NCBI RefSeq assembly: GCF_000208865.1
Contig: NC_018394.1
Span: 1,137,635 to 1,201,634, forward strand
Source: Neospora caninum Liverpool
Lineage: Eukaryota > Apicomplexa > Conoidasida > Eucoccidiorida > Sarcocystidae
Direction of reading: 5' to 3'
Length of the DNA: 64,000 bases
Part shown: positions 1-9,763 of the stretch, piece after piece
Numbering within the stretch: position 1 is the stretch's first letter
Layout: each line of letters opens with the position of its first letter
Notes under the pieces: model-generated
Seen by the model: the letters and a program-made list of their open reading frames with translations, nothing else
Database searches by the model: none
What the model was told of the DNA's origin: nothing
Position numbers and translations under genes: made by a program

Positions 1-1064
1 CTTCGCAGAGCTGAATGAAGTTCTCGACGGAGAGCGGCACTCTGTCCGAATATAAGCCGATCAGGACGCGGCCGATGTAGCGGCCGCCGAGGGCAAAGTC
101 GAGGAAGACCCGGTCGCGAATGGCCTGTTTGTGGACTGCAGAAACGGAGCGGTCGCGGCGGAGTTGGAAGGCGAAGTAGACGGGCGGCGCTGTGAGAGCA
201 AAGAGGACGGCGCCTTTGGCCCCAGGCGGAGCAGAACGGAACCAGCTTCGCGGCCGGTCCAACCATTGCCAAAGCAGGCCTTCTCTGGGGGCAGAAGAGG
301 AAGAGGAAGAAGAGGAAGAAGAGCGAAAGGAAGAAGCGAAAAGGCGGAGACGAGAGAGAAAATTCATGACGGAAAGAAGAGAGGTAGCTACATGTGCATG
401 TGTAGACGAAGGCAGAACTGGGAGAGAGAGGAAGAGAGAGAAAAAAAGAGGAAGAGAGAGAGAAAGGGATAGGTGAGAGAGGGAGAAAGGTGAGAGAGAA
501 AGAGAGAGAGAGGAAGAGAGAGAGGGGAAGAGAGAGAGAGGCTTCGATTGAATGCACGTCTGTTATGTTTCTGGGGAGGCCTTTCTGATGTTTCGAGAGG
601 AGACGCCAGTGTTAGGACAAGACAGGCATATACAGAAACACAAAACACGCCGAGCGCGGAGATTGATCAAAGAGCATACAGGCAGCGACGGAGAAATACA
701 GAGAAGAAGGACGAGGACAATAAGAGAAGACGGAAAGAAGAGAAAGAGAGCAAAGGGGAGAAAGAGGAATGAGCAGACGAGGGGAACTGGAGAAGTGTTG
801 AAAAAAAGGGAAGGAACGAGCGTGACGGGCGCAGAACGAATGAGGCGAGACACGTTTACTTTAAAGAAGAGTGGTGAGTCATGAGAGAGAGAAAGCACAA
901 CGGGGGGAAAGGCGGAAAACGAAAAGATCTCGTGTGTGTAGAGAAAACCCGGCCAAAATCGAAGAAGAGGAGAAACAACGGAGCATACAAAGACAGTACA
1001 CGCATGCAAAAAAAAGGACGGCAGAGAAAAGGAGACATGCTCACAGATCGTCTCGCGCTTGCAT
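1..1064 (-). CDS. Membrane-anchored cyclophilin-type peptidyl-prolyl isomerase (partial, cut by left edge)
   Basis: Minus-strand bases 284 to 1 read through without a stop. They give a hydrophobic segment (GAVLFALTAPPVYFAF), a basic stretch, then VFLDFALGGRYIGRV and SVENFIQLCE. These match the first strands of the cyclophilin fold (VFFDI..GG...GRI, then ..ENF..LC), so the product should be a peptidyl-prolyl cis-trans isomerase held by an N-terminal signal anchor. The catalytic Arg region and the rest of the domain lie beyond base 1. The exon at 284 is preceded by a long pyrimidine tract ending in cag. A tentative first exon is 1064-1045: ATG, codons MQARDD, then CT before GTGAGC. It joins in phase across a 760-base intron. 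The family call is firm; the first exon and the membrane topology are inferred. The gene is head-to-head with the EngB gene. Confidence 0.75.
415..540. repeat. GA-rich purine tract inside the cyclophilin intron
   Basis: Almost pure GAGA/GGAAGA sequence on the plus strand, equivalent to a CT tract on the coding strand of the cyclophilin gene. Similar CT-rich sequence on the plus strand runs from about 1195 to 1440. It is low-complexity sequence typical of coccidian introns and untranslated regions. No coding role is seen. Confidence 0.8.
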
Positions 1065-2181
1065 GCCTTTCTACAGTCCCGACTCCAATTCCTTCCTTTT
1101 CTGTCGAGGTTTGCCATCCCAGTTTGTCAATAAAAATCGAAAGAGCAAAACCCGATTTGTCTCTCGTGGCTCGTGCTGCGAAGACTCTCTTCACCTCCAC
1201 CTTTCCTCTGTGTCTTTCTGTCTCTCTCTGCCTCTCTCTGTCTCTCTCTGTCTCTGTTCCCCCTGTCTCTGTTCTGTCTGTCTCTTGTTGTCTTTTCTCT
1301 GTGCCTTTCCTCCCTTTCTGTCTCGTGTCCTCTTCGCCTAGTTTCCTTCTCTTTCTTGCTGCCTTCTCGGTCTGTGCATCTCTTCCCTGCCTCGCCACTC
1401 CTCTGCCTCTTCTGTCTCTTCTTTCTGGCCGTTTTCCCAGCTTTTCCTCAGCGTTCTTCTTGTTTTTTCTCTTTGCCTCCGCCGCCTTCGTCGAGCCTCT
1501 GCGGATTCAGAGCAGCCACCTGCGAGTCGCGTATCTGCGATCTCCCTCCTGAAACCGGGAGTCCCCGCCTTGCCTTCTCCGCCCTCTTTTCTTTCTCTCC
1601 TCATTCTCTCTTCCTCATTCTCGCTTCCTCATTCTCTCCTCTGTCCCTTTCCCCCCTTTTTTTGTCTCCCGCCTCCTCCGCTGGGGGTATTCATCGAATG
1701 GCCTTCCTCGGCCTCTCCAGAATGGTCCCGACGCGCCTGCATGCATCGGGCGCGCCTTTTTCCAGAGGTTGAAGGCCAGCCCTTCTCTCTCTCCGTGGTG
1801 TTCCTTCCGGCCTTTTTTTTCTCGCGCGCTTGCGTCGGCCGCGTCTCCCCCTGCATCTGTCTTTCTTTTTCTCGCCTTTCGCCACGACGCCCTGTCTCTC
1901 CTCTCTTCGTCGGCGTCCGAAGGCCGAACAGACTCGCCACGCAGTCCTTCCTTTGCATGTTTTCCAGAGTGAAAATCCGCTGGATTCCCCGTCTTCCCCC
2001 TCTCTTGTGTCGACGCCCTTTGCGGCAGCTCCGAGTTTTTTTCTTCTCTTTTTCGCCCCGTCGAGGAAACCCGGTGGCCGCGTTGCGGTCGCCTCTTCCC
2101 CCTGACGTTGTCTTCTCGCCACCTTCTGAGGTTCCCAGGACTCTTCCTCAGCCGGTTTCGACGTGCAAGAAGAGGCGAAGA
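1065..2181. promoter_or_regulatory. Divergent intergenic region between the cyclophilin and EngB genes
   Basis: About 1.1 kb separates the tentative cyclophilin start from the EngB ATG. It is pyrimidine-rich on the plus strand (1195-1680), as expected for an EngB 5' untranslated region, and holds a TGCATGCA palindrome near 1739-1746. The reading frame of EngB is open upstream as far as about 1570, so an upstream start is possible. The open frames on both strands here are low-complexity and give no recognisable protein. Confidence 0.5.
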
Positions 2182-5100
2182 ATGAGTGACTCGCCCCTTC
2201 TTTGTTTCTTGACGCTCCTTGCTTGCGTTCTTCCCCTCTCGTCTTCTGCGGCCCGCGTCTTCTCTTCACCAGGATCTCCTGTGACCTCCGCCTTTCCGTC
2301 CCCGTCTCCTCTGTCTCCTCTGTCTCCGCCGTCTCCTTGGGGTCTCGCTGCTCAGGGTGAAGTCTGCTTTCCTTTTCCTTCGCCGACCAGGAGACACTCG
2401 GCTCAGCAAAGTCTCCCGGCTTTCTTGTTCTCGCGGCCGCCCGCCTTCTCGTGTTTCTCTCGCTGTTTCTCGTCGTCCTCTCTGCACGATGAGTTATTTG
2501 CAGCGTCTCTTTCCCGTCCTGGGCGTCTCTGCCTTCTCTCTTCTCTTCGCGTCCAGGCTGCTCCGGCCTCTCCGGACGCGAACCCCCTTTCCTCGCGCCC
2601 TCCTCGCCGTGAGGCGCCTCGCTCCCAGTCTGCGCTGAGGAGCCAAGGCAGTCGGCTGTCTCCGACGCATGCAATTGCGGGCCTCGCGTCGCCGGTGCGC
2701 GTATCGGCGAAGAAACAAGCGAAAAGGAGGATGCCTCCACATCCGAAGACGGCCAAAAAAAACCCGAAACATTTCAGGAAACCAAACCCACACCTTCCCC
2801 CTCCGCCTCATCCGACCCTTCCTCCGCCGCGCTCTTCTTCCTCTTCTTCCTCTTCCTCTTCTTCCGCTTCTTCGTTTCTTTCTCGGTTGCCTCCGCCGTG
2901 GCTGCGTGCAGCGTTCCAGCGGCTCTCGCCAGGCTCTTCCAGCTCCTTTGCCGATTTGTTTTCCGACTCGCCTTCGCGCCCTGCGCTCCCGCTGGGCCTT
3001 CCGATTTCCGCAGCCTTGAGCGTGATGCGCGGCAGTGCACTCGTGCGGCTGCCCGCCGGCGTTCTTCGGCCTTCGCTCGTCTCGGGCGTGCGCTTTCTCG
3101 GATCCTTCGGCCTTCCGTTGCCGAAACCGCGCGCAACGACTGCTGCCGAAGGGGAAGGCGCGGAAGGGGAAGGCGAAGCCTGGACCGGGCCGGAGGGCGA
3201 TGCGCAGCGGCCCGCGAAACTCAGCAAACGCCCTCGGGGAGAGATCGGACCGGGAGACACTGGGTTGCGGCACGAAACAAAACGCGAGAGACGGGCGGCG
3301 AGACGAGCGCAGGAAGACCAGTGCGAAGGCACCGAAGGCGAGAACGAACAGCCCGAAGGCTGCCAGGTCGTAGACGTCTTCGAAGACTCTGCAGAAGAAA
3401 AAGAACAAAGCGATCTGTGGATCGCGGGTGAGGACGGCGGTCCATCTTCGCCTTCCGGTGTGAATCGAGTGTCTCTGCGGGCCCGCCTTCTCGAAGGGTT
3501 GGCGCTGCCGCGTCTGGGGCTTCCCGAAGTAGCCTTCTTGGGCAGAAGCAACGTGGGGAAATCCTCGCTGTTGAACGCGCTGTGTAGATACACCCAGGCG
3601 CAGCGGCACCGGCGGGCGTCGAAGGCAGTGCGCGGCGCGAGTGCGATGGATTTCGCTCGGGTCTCGCGACGACCTGGAAGCACGCGGAGCATCAACTTGT
3701 ACGAGGTTTTCGGCGGCGCGAAAAATCCAGCGAGTTGTGCTGGAGTCCAGAAGAAGGGCGGAAAGTCCAGAGGAGGGGCGCGGGTGGCAGGACAGGCACC
3801 GCGGGCCAAAGCGCCTCTGACGAGCTCGGGCGACCGCGGTTTGCTGGTCTTTGCGGATCTTCCCGGCTACGGCTTCACCAGAGGTCTTTCAGCGCAGGAG
3901 TCGCAGCGCCTGAGCAAAAACGTGAGACTCTACGTGGAGAAACGGAACGAACTACGCCTCTTCCTCATCCTCGTCGACGGCCGAGCAGGCATCCAAGACC
4001 ACGACGCAGACCTACTCCGCTGGCTCGTCGCCCAGAGCGTCCCGACCCTCCTCGTCGTCACAAAAGCAGACTGCCTCGCTCCAAAACATCTCGATGTAAA
4101 CACTGCTATGTACACGAAACACCTCTGGTCGCATTTGCGTCTCCGTGTCTCTGCTTCTCTGTGCCTCAGGGATTCTGTGCGGAATCTGCGCACTCGCCTG
4201 CACTGGAAAACGAGAGAAGAAACGGCGAAACAAGGCACCACTCCTCTGATTGAAGTCTCCCGATTGTTCTCGGGCGCGTGTGCGCACCTTGAAGGGCGTT
4301 GCCTTCGTCGCCGTCTGGGTTTCCATTTGCTGTTTGTGGCGGTGCCCAGCGTGACTTGTCTTCACGTGGGTTTTCGTGGATCTTTCGCACGCGTCCACTG
4401 CACCCAGGCGCCGCGTCTGTCTCTCTTTGGGCGCGTCTGTCTCTCTTTGGGCGCGTCTGTCTCTCTTTGGGCGCGTCTGTCTTTTTTTCAGACTGGTTTC
4501 TCTCTGCCGCATTCCTTTCTCTCGCGTCGTTCAACTCGCTGCTCCACCGAGCACCGGCTTTCCAGATTTCACGCTCAAACTCCCTGCGCTTTGTGCTCTT
4601 CACAGAATCTTTTGAACCAGCTGTCCTTCTATCCCAAGCTGTTCAGCCTGCCGCCGCTTCTCCAGCGCCTCAAGGCGGCCCGAGAGGAGCCGCCGGCGGT
4701 GAAAAGATTCAACTACGTCTCGCCTGCGCTCCTCTCGGCGGCGCGCGTCTCGGAAGCAAACGGCGCGCCGGCGAGGGCAGAAACCGCAGAACGGCAAACA
4801 GACAAAGATTCCAGCAGCGCCTGGGGCAGCGAAGGGGAGACACCCGGGGCGCGTGGAGCTGCCACTGACGAAGGAGCGCCGCAGGACGAAACGAATGCCG
4901 GAGCGGCAGGCGAGGCGGAGACACCCTCGGCGTCGGCGTCAAGGGAGAAGCGCGTCGGCGTTATGCATGGTCTCGAGGGGGAAGAGGGCCAGAGGATTCG
5001 AAGGCAGGAAGCAGAGGAAGCGAAGAAGAACGCGGCGCGTGCGCTGCCCGCCATCGAGGGATTTCGGGCGCCTGGAAAGAGAAGCTCCAAAGAGGAAGGC

Positions 5101-5427
5101 CCCATTCAAGTTCTCCTCACTTCCGCCGCCGCAGGACAAGGCATCGCCGAGCTGTGGAAGGCCATCTGCGAAGCGTGCAGCGGCGTCCGGGCCCCGCAAC
5201 ACGAGGGCGAGGAAGATTACGAAGACGGAGATGAAGAAAGCGAAGAAAGAGAGGAAGGAAGCGAAGAAAGAGAGGAAGGAAGCGAAGAAAGAGAGGAAGG
5301 GAAAACAGAAGAAGAAGGGATAGAGAGGTCGAGGGTGGAGACGAAGACTGTGGACGGTAGTGAAAAGATCAGGAAAATCCGAAAGAAACAAGCTAAGAAA
5401 GAGCCATTCTGGGGGTTTGGGATGTAA
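2182..5427 (+). CDS. engB: EngB/YihA-type ribosome-assembly GTPase, probably apicoplast-targeted
   Basis: Two exons, 2182-4095 and 4606-5427 (911 aa), joined at codon boundaries. The intron has GTAAAC at the 5' end and cttcacag at the 3' end. All G motifs are visible: G1 GRSNVGKSS (residue 454 on), G2-like RPGSTRSIN, G3 DLPGYGF (559 on), G4 TKAD (627-630) and G5 TSAAAG (about 810). The DLPGYGF form is diagnostic of the EngB family, which assists large-subunit ribosome assembly in bacteria and organelles. Bacterial members are about 200 aa; here the domain sits behind a roughly 440-residue leader. The ATG at 2182 (gaagaATGAG) was chosen because it opens a signal peptide (MSDSPLLCFLTLLACVLPLS) followed by Arg/Ser-rich sequence, a bipartite plastid leader; the frame continues upstream without a better start. 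A Glu/Arg-rich tail includes three copies of a seven-residue SEEREEG repeat. The family call is firm; the apicoplast location is inferred. Confidence 0.9.
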   Translation: MSDSPLLCFLTLLACVLPLSSSAARVFSSPGSPVTSAFPSPSPLSPLSPPSPWGLAAQGEVCFPFPSPTRRHSAQQSLPAFLFSRPPAFSCFSRCFSSSSLHDELFAASLSRPGRLCLLSSLRVQAAPASPDANPLSSRPPRREAPRSQSALRSQGSRLSPTHAIAGLASPVRVSAKKQAKRRMPPHPKTAKKNPKHFRKPNPHLPPPPHPTLPPPRSSSSSSSSSSSASSFLSRLPPPWLRAAFQRLSPGSSSSFADLFSDSPSRPALPLGLPISAALSVMRGSALVRLPAGVLRPSLVSGVRFLGSFGLPLPKPRATTAAEGEGAEGEGEAWTGPEGDAQRPAKLSKRPRGEIGPGDTGLRHETKRERRAARRAQEDQCEGTEGENEQPEGCQVVDVFEDSAEEKEQSDLWIAGEDGGPSSPSGVNRVSLRARLLEGLALPRLGLPEVAFLGRSNVGKSSLLNALCRYTQAQRHRRASKAVRGASAMDFARVSRRPGSTRSINLYEVFGGAKNPASCAGVQKKGGKSRGGARVAGQAPRAKAPLTSSGDRGLLVFADLPGYGFTRGLSAQESQRLSKNVRLYVEKRNELRLFLILVDGRAGIQDHDADLLRWLVAQSVPTLLVVTKADCLAPKHLDVNTAMYTKHLWSHLRLRVSASLCLRDSVRNLRTRLHWKTREETAKQGTTPLIEVSRLFSGACAHLEGRCLRRRLGFHLLFVAVPSVTCLHVGFRGSFARVHCTQAPRLSLFGRVCLSLGASVSLWARLSFFQTGFSLPHSFLSRRSTRCSTEHRLSRFHAQTPCALCSSQNLLNQLSFYPKLFSLPPLLQRLKAAREEPPAVKRFNYVSPALLSAARVSEANGAPARAETAERQTDKDSSSAWGSEGETPGARGAATDEGAPQDETNAGAAGEAETPSASASREKRVGVMHGLEGEEGQRIRRQEAEEAKKNAARALPAIEGFRAPGKRSSKEEGPIQVLLTSAAAGQGIAELWKAICEACSGVRAPQHEGEEDYEDGDEESEEREEGSEEREEGSEEREEGKTEEEGIERSRVETKTVDGSEKIRKIRKKQAKKEPFWGFGM
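4411..4490 (+). repeat. 20-bp tandem repeat in the EngB intron
   Basis: Three full copies and one partial copy of a 20-base unit containing gtctgtctctctttgg. It lies wholly inside the 4096-4605 intron, next to the pyrimidine-rich 3' end. The repeat region happens to stay open in the EngB frame because the 510-base intron is a multiple of three. Confidence 0.85.
5226..5300 (+). repeat. 21-bp in-frame repeat encoding an acidic tail of EngB
   Basis: Three near-identical 21-base units (gaagcgaagaaagagaggaa) encode repeated SEEREEG heptapeptides near the EngB C-terminus, followed by more Glu and then Lys/Arg. The length is likely to vary between strains. Confidence 0.85.
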
Positions 5428-7597
5428 GTGTCTACCTTTATCTTTTTCGGGAGAAATGAGAGCGTACACATTTCCGCTTTTCGTTCGGGGACTATGATCT
5501 TCTTTTCTGGTCCCGTTCGCGCGGGCGTTTTTCCCCGTGTTGGCCCCACTGTGCTTCTTCGCGCTCTCCAGCTTTTTCAGTGTGTCTTTTCGAGAGACAG
5601 CAAAGGAGAGACACTGTCCTCCCATGCCACCGAGAGGCCAGCGAAGAGAAGGAGCATTATCCGCGCAGAGAGCGGGCACGGCAAGAAACAGTGCGAGGAG
5701 ACAACGAAGCAGGAAACGAAAAGAGAGAGTGCACAGGGAAGAGCGAGTGTAAAGGGATGAGAGATTGCACAGGGAAGAGCGCGTGTAAAGGGATGAGAGA
5801 TTGCACAGGGAAGAGCGAGTGTAAGGAGATGAGAGATTGCACAGGGAAGAGCGAGTGTAAAGGGATGAGAGATTGCACAGGGAAGAGCGAGTGTAAAGGG
5901 AAGAAAGAAGTGTCCTTTTCTACACTGCCGGTGTGGTGTCTTGTGAAGGCTTTCGTGAAGGCGACAGTGAAGAAGGGAGAGCAGTGCAGGAAACGTTTTT
6001 TCGTCTTTTGTCGCGGCGGGAGACAGGTACATGTCTAGAGGCGTTGCCCTCAACTCTTGGTTTTTTGGTTCGCCTCTTTTTCTTCGCGGCTGGTTTTGGT
6101 GTCAAAGGAGGGCGTGAACTCTCGGCCCGCAGAGAAGAAAGAACCAATCCGGCCGGGGGACACCGCAGGTTGGCAAAAGCGAGCGACACGACAACGAAGA
6201 GCAGCGAACCACGAGTAAGAATCAGAGCGAAGACAGAAACACGCAGAAAAGCAGGAAGTTCCTTTCTGGTGTCCGAGGCCCTCGCGCTGGGAGGAAGAGC
6301 GAAAGCGGCCTGTGCTTTTGGATGTAGCTTCCGATCGTTCCACAAACCTGTGACGAGTTGCAAGAAAAGACGCAGGATCGTTTCCACTTCTTTACACGGA
6401 AGAGCAGACCCCACAAAAAGACAACATGCACACCATGCCGCCTGTTCTACATTCAGAAACAGGGGACGCGACGAGGACCGCCAACGCGAAGAATCACGTG
6501 CCGCATGGCACGCATGCGACCGTACACAATTGTTTCGAAAAAAAGACTGGAGCGCCCATAAGCGCAAATGCAATGCATCCATTGCCAATCCGACGCTCTT
6601 TGAATGCATGTGGCCATCTACACACCCCTCGACAAAGACGCACGCATCTTCTCGTTCGACAAAGAAATCTGAGACACAATGGAGAGCCGTTACTCGCGAG
6701 CACATCCCTGCGCGACAGAAGAGGCACGGCTCCTCCGTGAACGCGAGAGGATACGCCACTGTACAAGACTCGAACGAGTCACAAAGACACACACGCAGAC
6801 GTCTCCACAACGTTCTGCGTGTCCCGTAGACCGGCACAGCCTAGCGTGAAGCAAAATATGTGCATGGACTCGAAATCTGAGAAACAGAGGGGGGCACCCG
6901 ACACGGGGCGACCGTCCGAGCGAAAGATCGAAGTCGTCCGCAGCTCCCTGCTGCGCCTATTATATACCCTGAGAAACACAAGTCCCTGAACCGAACCTTT
7001 CGCCTCCATCCGAAAACGCTCGTTTTTCCCTGTCTTCCGGCTGCCCCAAAGACCCTGTCGTCTCGGAACTGGAGAGGCGCCAGAAAGCACATTTTCCCAC
7101 GTCGAACCTGTCACCTTTCAGCTTTTTTCTTCACCTCTCGCTTCGCGACTCCAGAGCCTCCTCGCTGGAGCGCCGCGCCTTTCATTCCCCCTTTTTCACC
7201 TCCCGGCGCCTCTGTTTTTCCACGCTATGTTCCGACGCCCGCATCCACCTCTGCCTGCTCAGCAGCTGTGTTCCCCTTCTCCAAGTCCTCGCGTCTCTCG
7301 CCTGCCTCTCCTCCCGACCAGCCTTCACACTTTCACACACTTTGCGTCAGAGCCGGAGACCCCGCTCTTGCGCCTATCTGCCCACACATGCACACTCTGT
7401 ATATCCTTACTGCACACATGCTTCCATCTGTATATATAGGTGAAACCGTAGGTGAGGCGATCTTTCTCTACAGCCACGAGCACCGCAGAAAGACAGAGAG
7501 GATTGCAGCCTGGCTGAGAATGGCAGACGGTGCGCCTGGGAGGCGCCTCTCTCGCTCTTTACGTGGTCACACAGGCGTCTCTGCATTCGCGCGGACG
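5428..7597. other. Convergent intergenic region between EngB and the hydrolase
   Basis: About 2.2 kb between two 3' ends, so it should hold both 3' untranslated regions. It contains a 36-bp minisatellite (5733-5904). Opposed open frames at 5933-6829 (+) and 5920-6837 (-) overlap almost exactly and have no family signal, apart from a short MYND-like tail on the plus strand (see findings). The segment 7130-7320 is pyrimidine-rich. No RNA gene was recognised. Confidence 0.5.
5733..5904 (+). repeat. 36-bp minisatellite
   Basis: Nearly five tandem copies of a 36-base unit that includes attgcacagggaagagcgag, with only one or two differences between copies. Because 36 is a multiple of three, it stays open in several frames and produces spurious repetitive peptides on both strands. 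Confidence 0.9.
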
Positions 7598-9763
7598 TTA
7601 TCGCGCACTGAGACTCGCCGAGGAACAGAGGGTATTTGGAGAACGAAGTTCTAGCTGGGTACTTCGGGCCCGAATGAATTTGAGGAAGCGCGCGACATTC
7701 TCGTAGAACGCTCGCCGGCCCAGAAGCTCCAAGTTGTTGTGGCCGCCGCCTTCCACCCAGTACGGAGTCACACTCACGGGACATCTATTGTACAGTTCCT
7801 GCAAAAAGCACGGGGACGCACGGGCAGAGAGAGGCATCTCGATAATTCCTTTGATATCCATATAAACAGATACAGATAGATTTGACATATATACGGATAG
7901 ATACATACTGATATACATATATGTATATATATTTATATATATACATATATGTGGATAGATAATGATCTATATACAGATATAGATATAAAGGACACATGGA
8001 TGCAAATCGATATGGAGAGAGTCACGAATGCGTGACTGTCTGTGTGTGTGGGGGTTGTGTGTGTTTGCTTGGATGAGGCGTGAGTTGTGTGCAAGGCGCG
8101 TCTCGTCTCGTACCATTCCGTGGTGGACGGGCACGATTTCGTCTTTGGTTCCGTGGATGATGAAGACGGGGCACTCGACTTTGCCGATTTTGTCAATGTT
8201 GCAGAACATGTCTCCTGGAAGCGAGAAGCGGGTGTTCAGCCCCACACGGTGGATGGAGGTCAGCCCGCTCTGGAGAATCATTCCCGCAAGCTTATGTTTA
8301 CACGCCAGATGACAGGAAGCGCCTGTGCCTGGAAGAAAAAGGAAACGGAGAGACGCGGCGTCGACAACGCAGAGAGGAAGCGGGATCAGAGAAGCCTGGA
8401 AGCGATAGGGCAGGCTTTGCAAACCAAAGAGAAAAGGGAAAGAAAAGGAAGTAGGAGAAAACGAGAGAACAGGAGAGAAACGAGGAACTGGGCAACCCCA
8501 CACTCTGGTGGACATCTGTATGCAGCATCTATCTCTGTTTTGCCTGCGGCTAAGAACAGGAACGGAATCTCTTTTTCTGTTCTTACCGAGAGATCGGCCA
8601 TAAGCGACGATTGATGCAGCCGGCATGCCAAGCTGCTGGGTCAGATAATCAAACGCTGCTTCGATGGAGTCATAAACGCCCTGCTCAGAGGGCTTCCCTG
8701 AGCTGTGCCCGTAGCCTGGAGAGGCAAAGAAAAAGAACCGAAAACGACACCGGGGATGTAACAGCGCGAAAGAAGAAGGAACCAAAAAAAGAATCAAGGC
8801 GAGAACGAGGAAGACACGAGAGGAGAGGGGACAGGGATCCTTCTCTAGATGACAGAGCGGGGAGACTGTTTTTGTTGTCTAAGAAGTAAAAATGGGAGAG
8901 AACGAACGTAGCTGCCACGCATGTCTCGATCTGTCGGCATAAGCAAACGCTCGGTTCGCGACGAGGCACCCGCGACACAAAAGCACATGGTTCAGAGAGG
9001 CAAAGTGGAGGAATACAAGACAGTGGAAGAAAGGAAACGACAGGAAACGAGTGAGAGAAGCGGCGAACGAAACACGTGAGGAAAGACTCCACGGCGAGAT
9101 GAAGTGATGGCCTAGAGAGATACACAGTCAGCAACAAGGAGCAAACGAACAAAAGGCAAGAAAATAATGGAAGCATAGCACGACTGGGCAAGGCGAGAAA
9201 GCAAACCCGGGGGCAATGGAAGGCCGTGAACACAGAGACAGATGGAGACCTACCGACATAGTCGTAGACGAAAAAGTTGCAGTTCCATAGACAGGCGACC
9301 TCCTTGAAGTACTCAATGACCATGCCGATATCTTCGGCATTCCCGTGGCTGAAAATGACTGTGAGATTTGCCCCTCTGGTGACCCACAAAACACCAAGAA
9401 ATGCGCAATAAAAGATGCATGTGAAAAATCTCAGAAAAAGGAGCATGTTGAACATGCAGACTTCGTAGATAGAAGGTTCGTTTGCTGCACAACAGCAAAC
9501 GAAAAGAGGAAATCACAAGGTGAAGGGAGGGAACCAACGGGGAGGAACACGCGGAAGACGAGCAACAAGCAGAAGACCGCGCAGAAACAGCGATGACGGA
9601 GGGCGGGAGTTGAAGGCAACATATCCAAGTCAACTTACATGTCGATGAAAAAGGCCGGGATTCGCTGGCGTCTTCGAGTGGTGAGCCAGATAAACCTCGA
9701 GTCGCACTCGTACGTCGGTTGGGACGGAGGCTGGAAGACCATCCGCTTCAGAGCGTTCCCCAT
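7598..9763 (-). CDS. ABHD17-like alpha/beta-hydrolase (probable protein depalmitoylase) with N-myristoylation signal
   Basis: Five exons on the minus strand: 9763-9639, 9375-9254, 8715-8587, 8328-8114 and 7798-7598. All have GT-AG boundaries in compatible phases and give 263 aa. The fold and motifs match the ABHD17/FAM108 family: FSHGNAED (residues 50-57), YDYVGYGHSSGKPSE, nucleophile Ser124 in GRSLG, Asp188 in HGTKDE, His217 in VEGGGHNN, and an ending at the family's usual length. Human ABHD17 enzymes are membrane-bound thioesterases that remove palmitate from proteins. Instead of their Cys-rich N-terminus, this one begins MGNALKRMVF, which looks like an N-myristoylation signal; only one Cys (residue 20) lies nearby. 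Membrane attachment and depalmitoylase activity are inferred. It diverges from the dynein light-chain gene about 3 kb to the right. Confidence 0.92.
7848..7992. repeat. AT-rich microsatellite in the hydrolase intron
   Basis: Alternating TATA, GATA and TACA motifs in the intron 7799-8113. Such tracts recur in introns and spacers across the window. Confidence 0.8.

Noticed and set aside
1691..2740. Long Arg/Glu-rich frame on the minus strand opposite the EngB leader
   Set aside because: It is the complement of Ser/Pro-rich coding sequence with strong third-position bias, has no motif or splice logic, and is typical of a shadow frame.
4096..4605. Retention of the 510-base stretch as EngB coding sequence
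   Set aside because: It is open in frame, but it is pyrimidine-rich, contains a 20-bp tandem repeat, has good splice ends, and interrupts the GTPase domain just after TKAD.
5733..5904. CRISPR-like array
   Set aside because: The units are directly abutting 36-base copies with no unique spacers, in a eukaryotic genome.
5920..6837. A 305-codon minus-strand frame facing a 298-codon plus-strand frame
   Set aside because: The two overlap almost exactly, neither has a family match, and the region lies between two 3' ends. Kept only as a possible MYND remnant in the findings.
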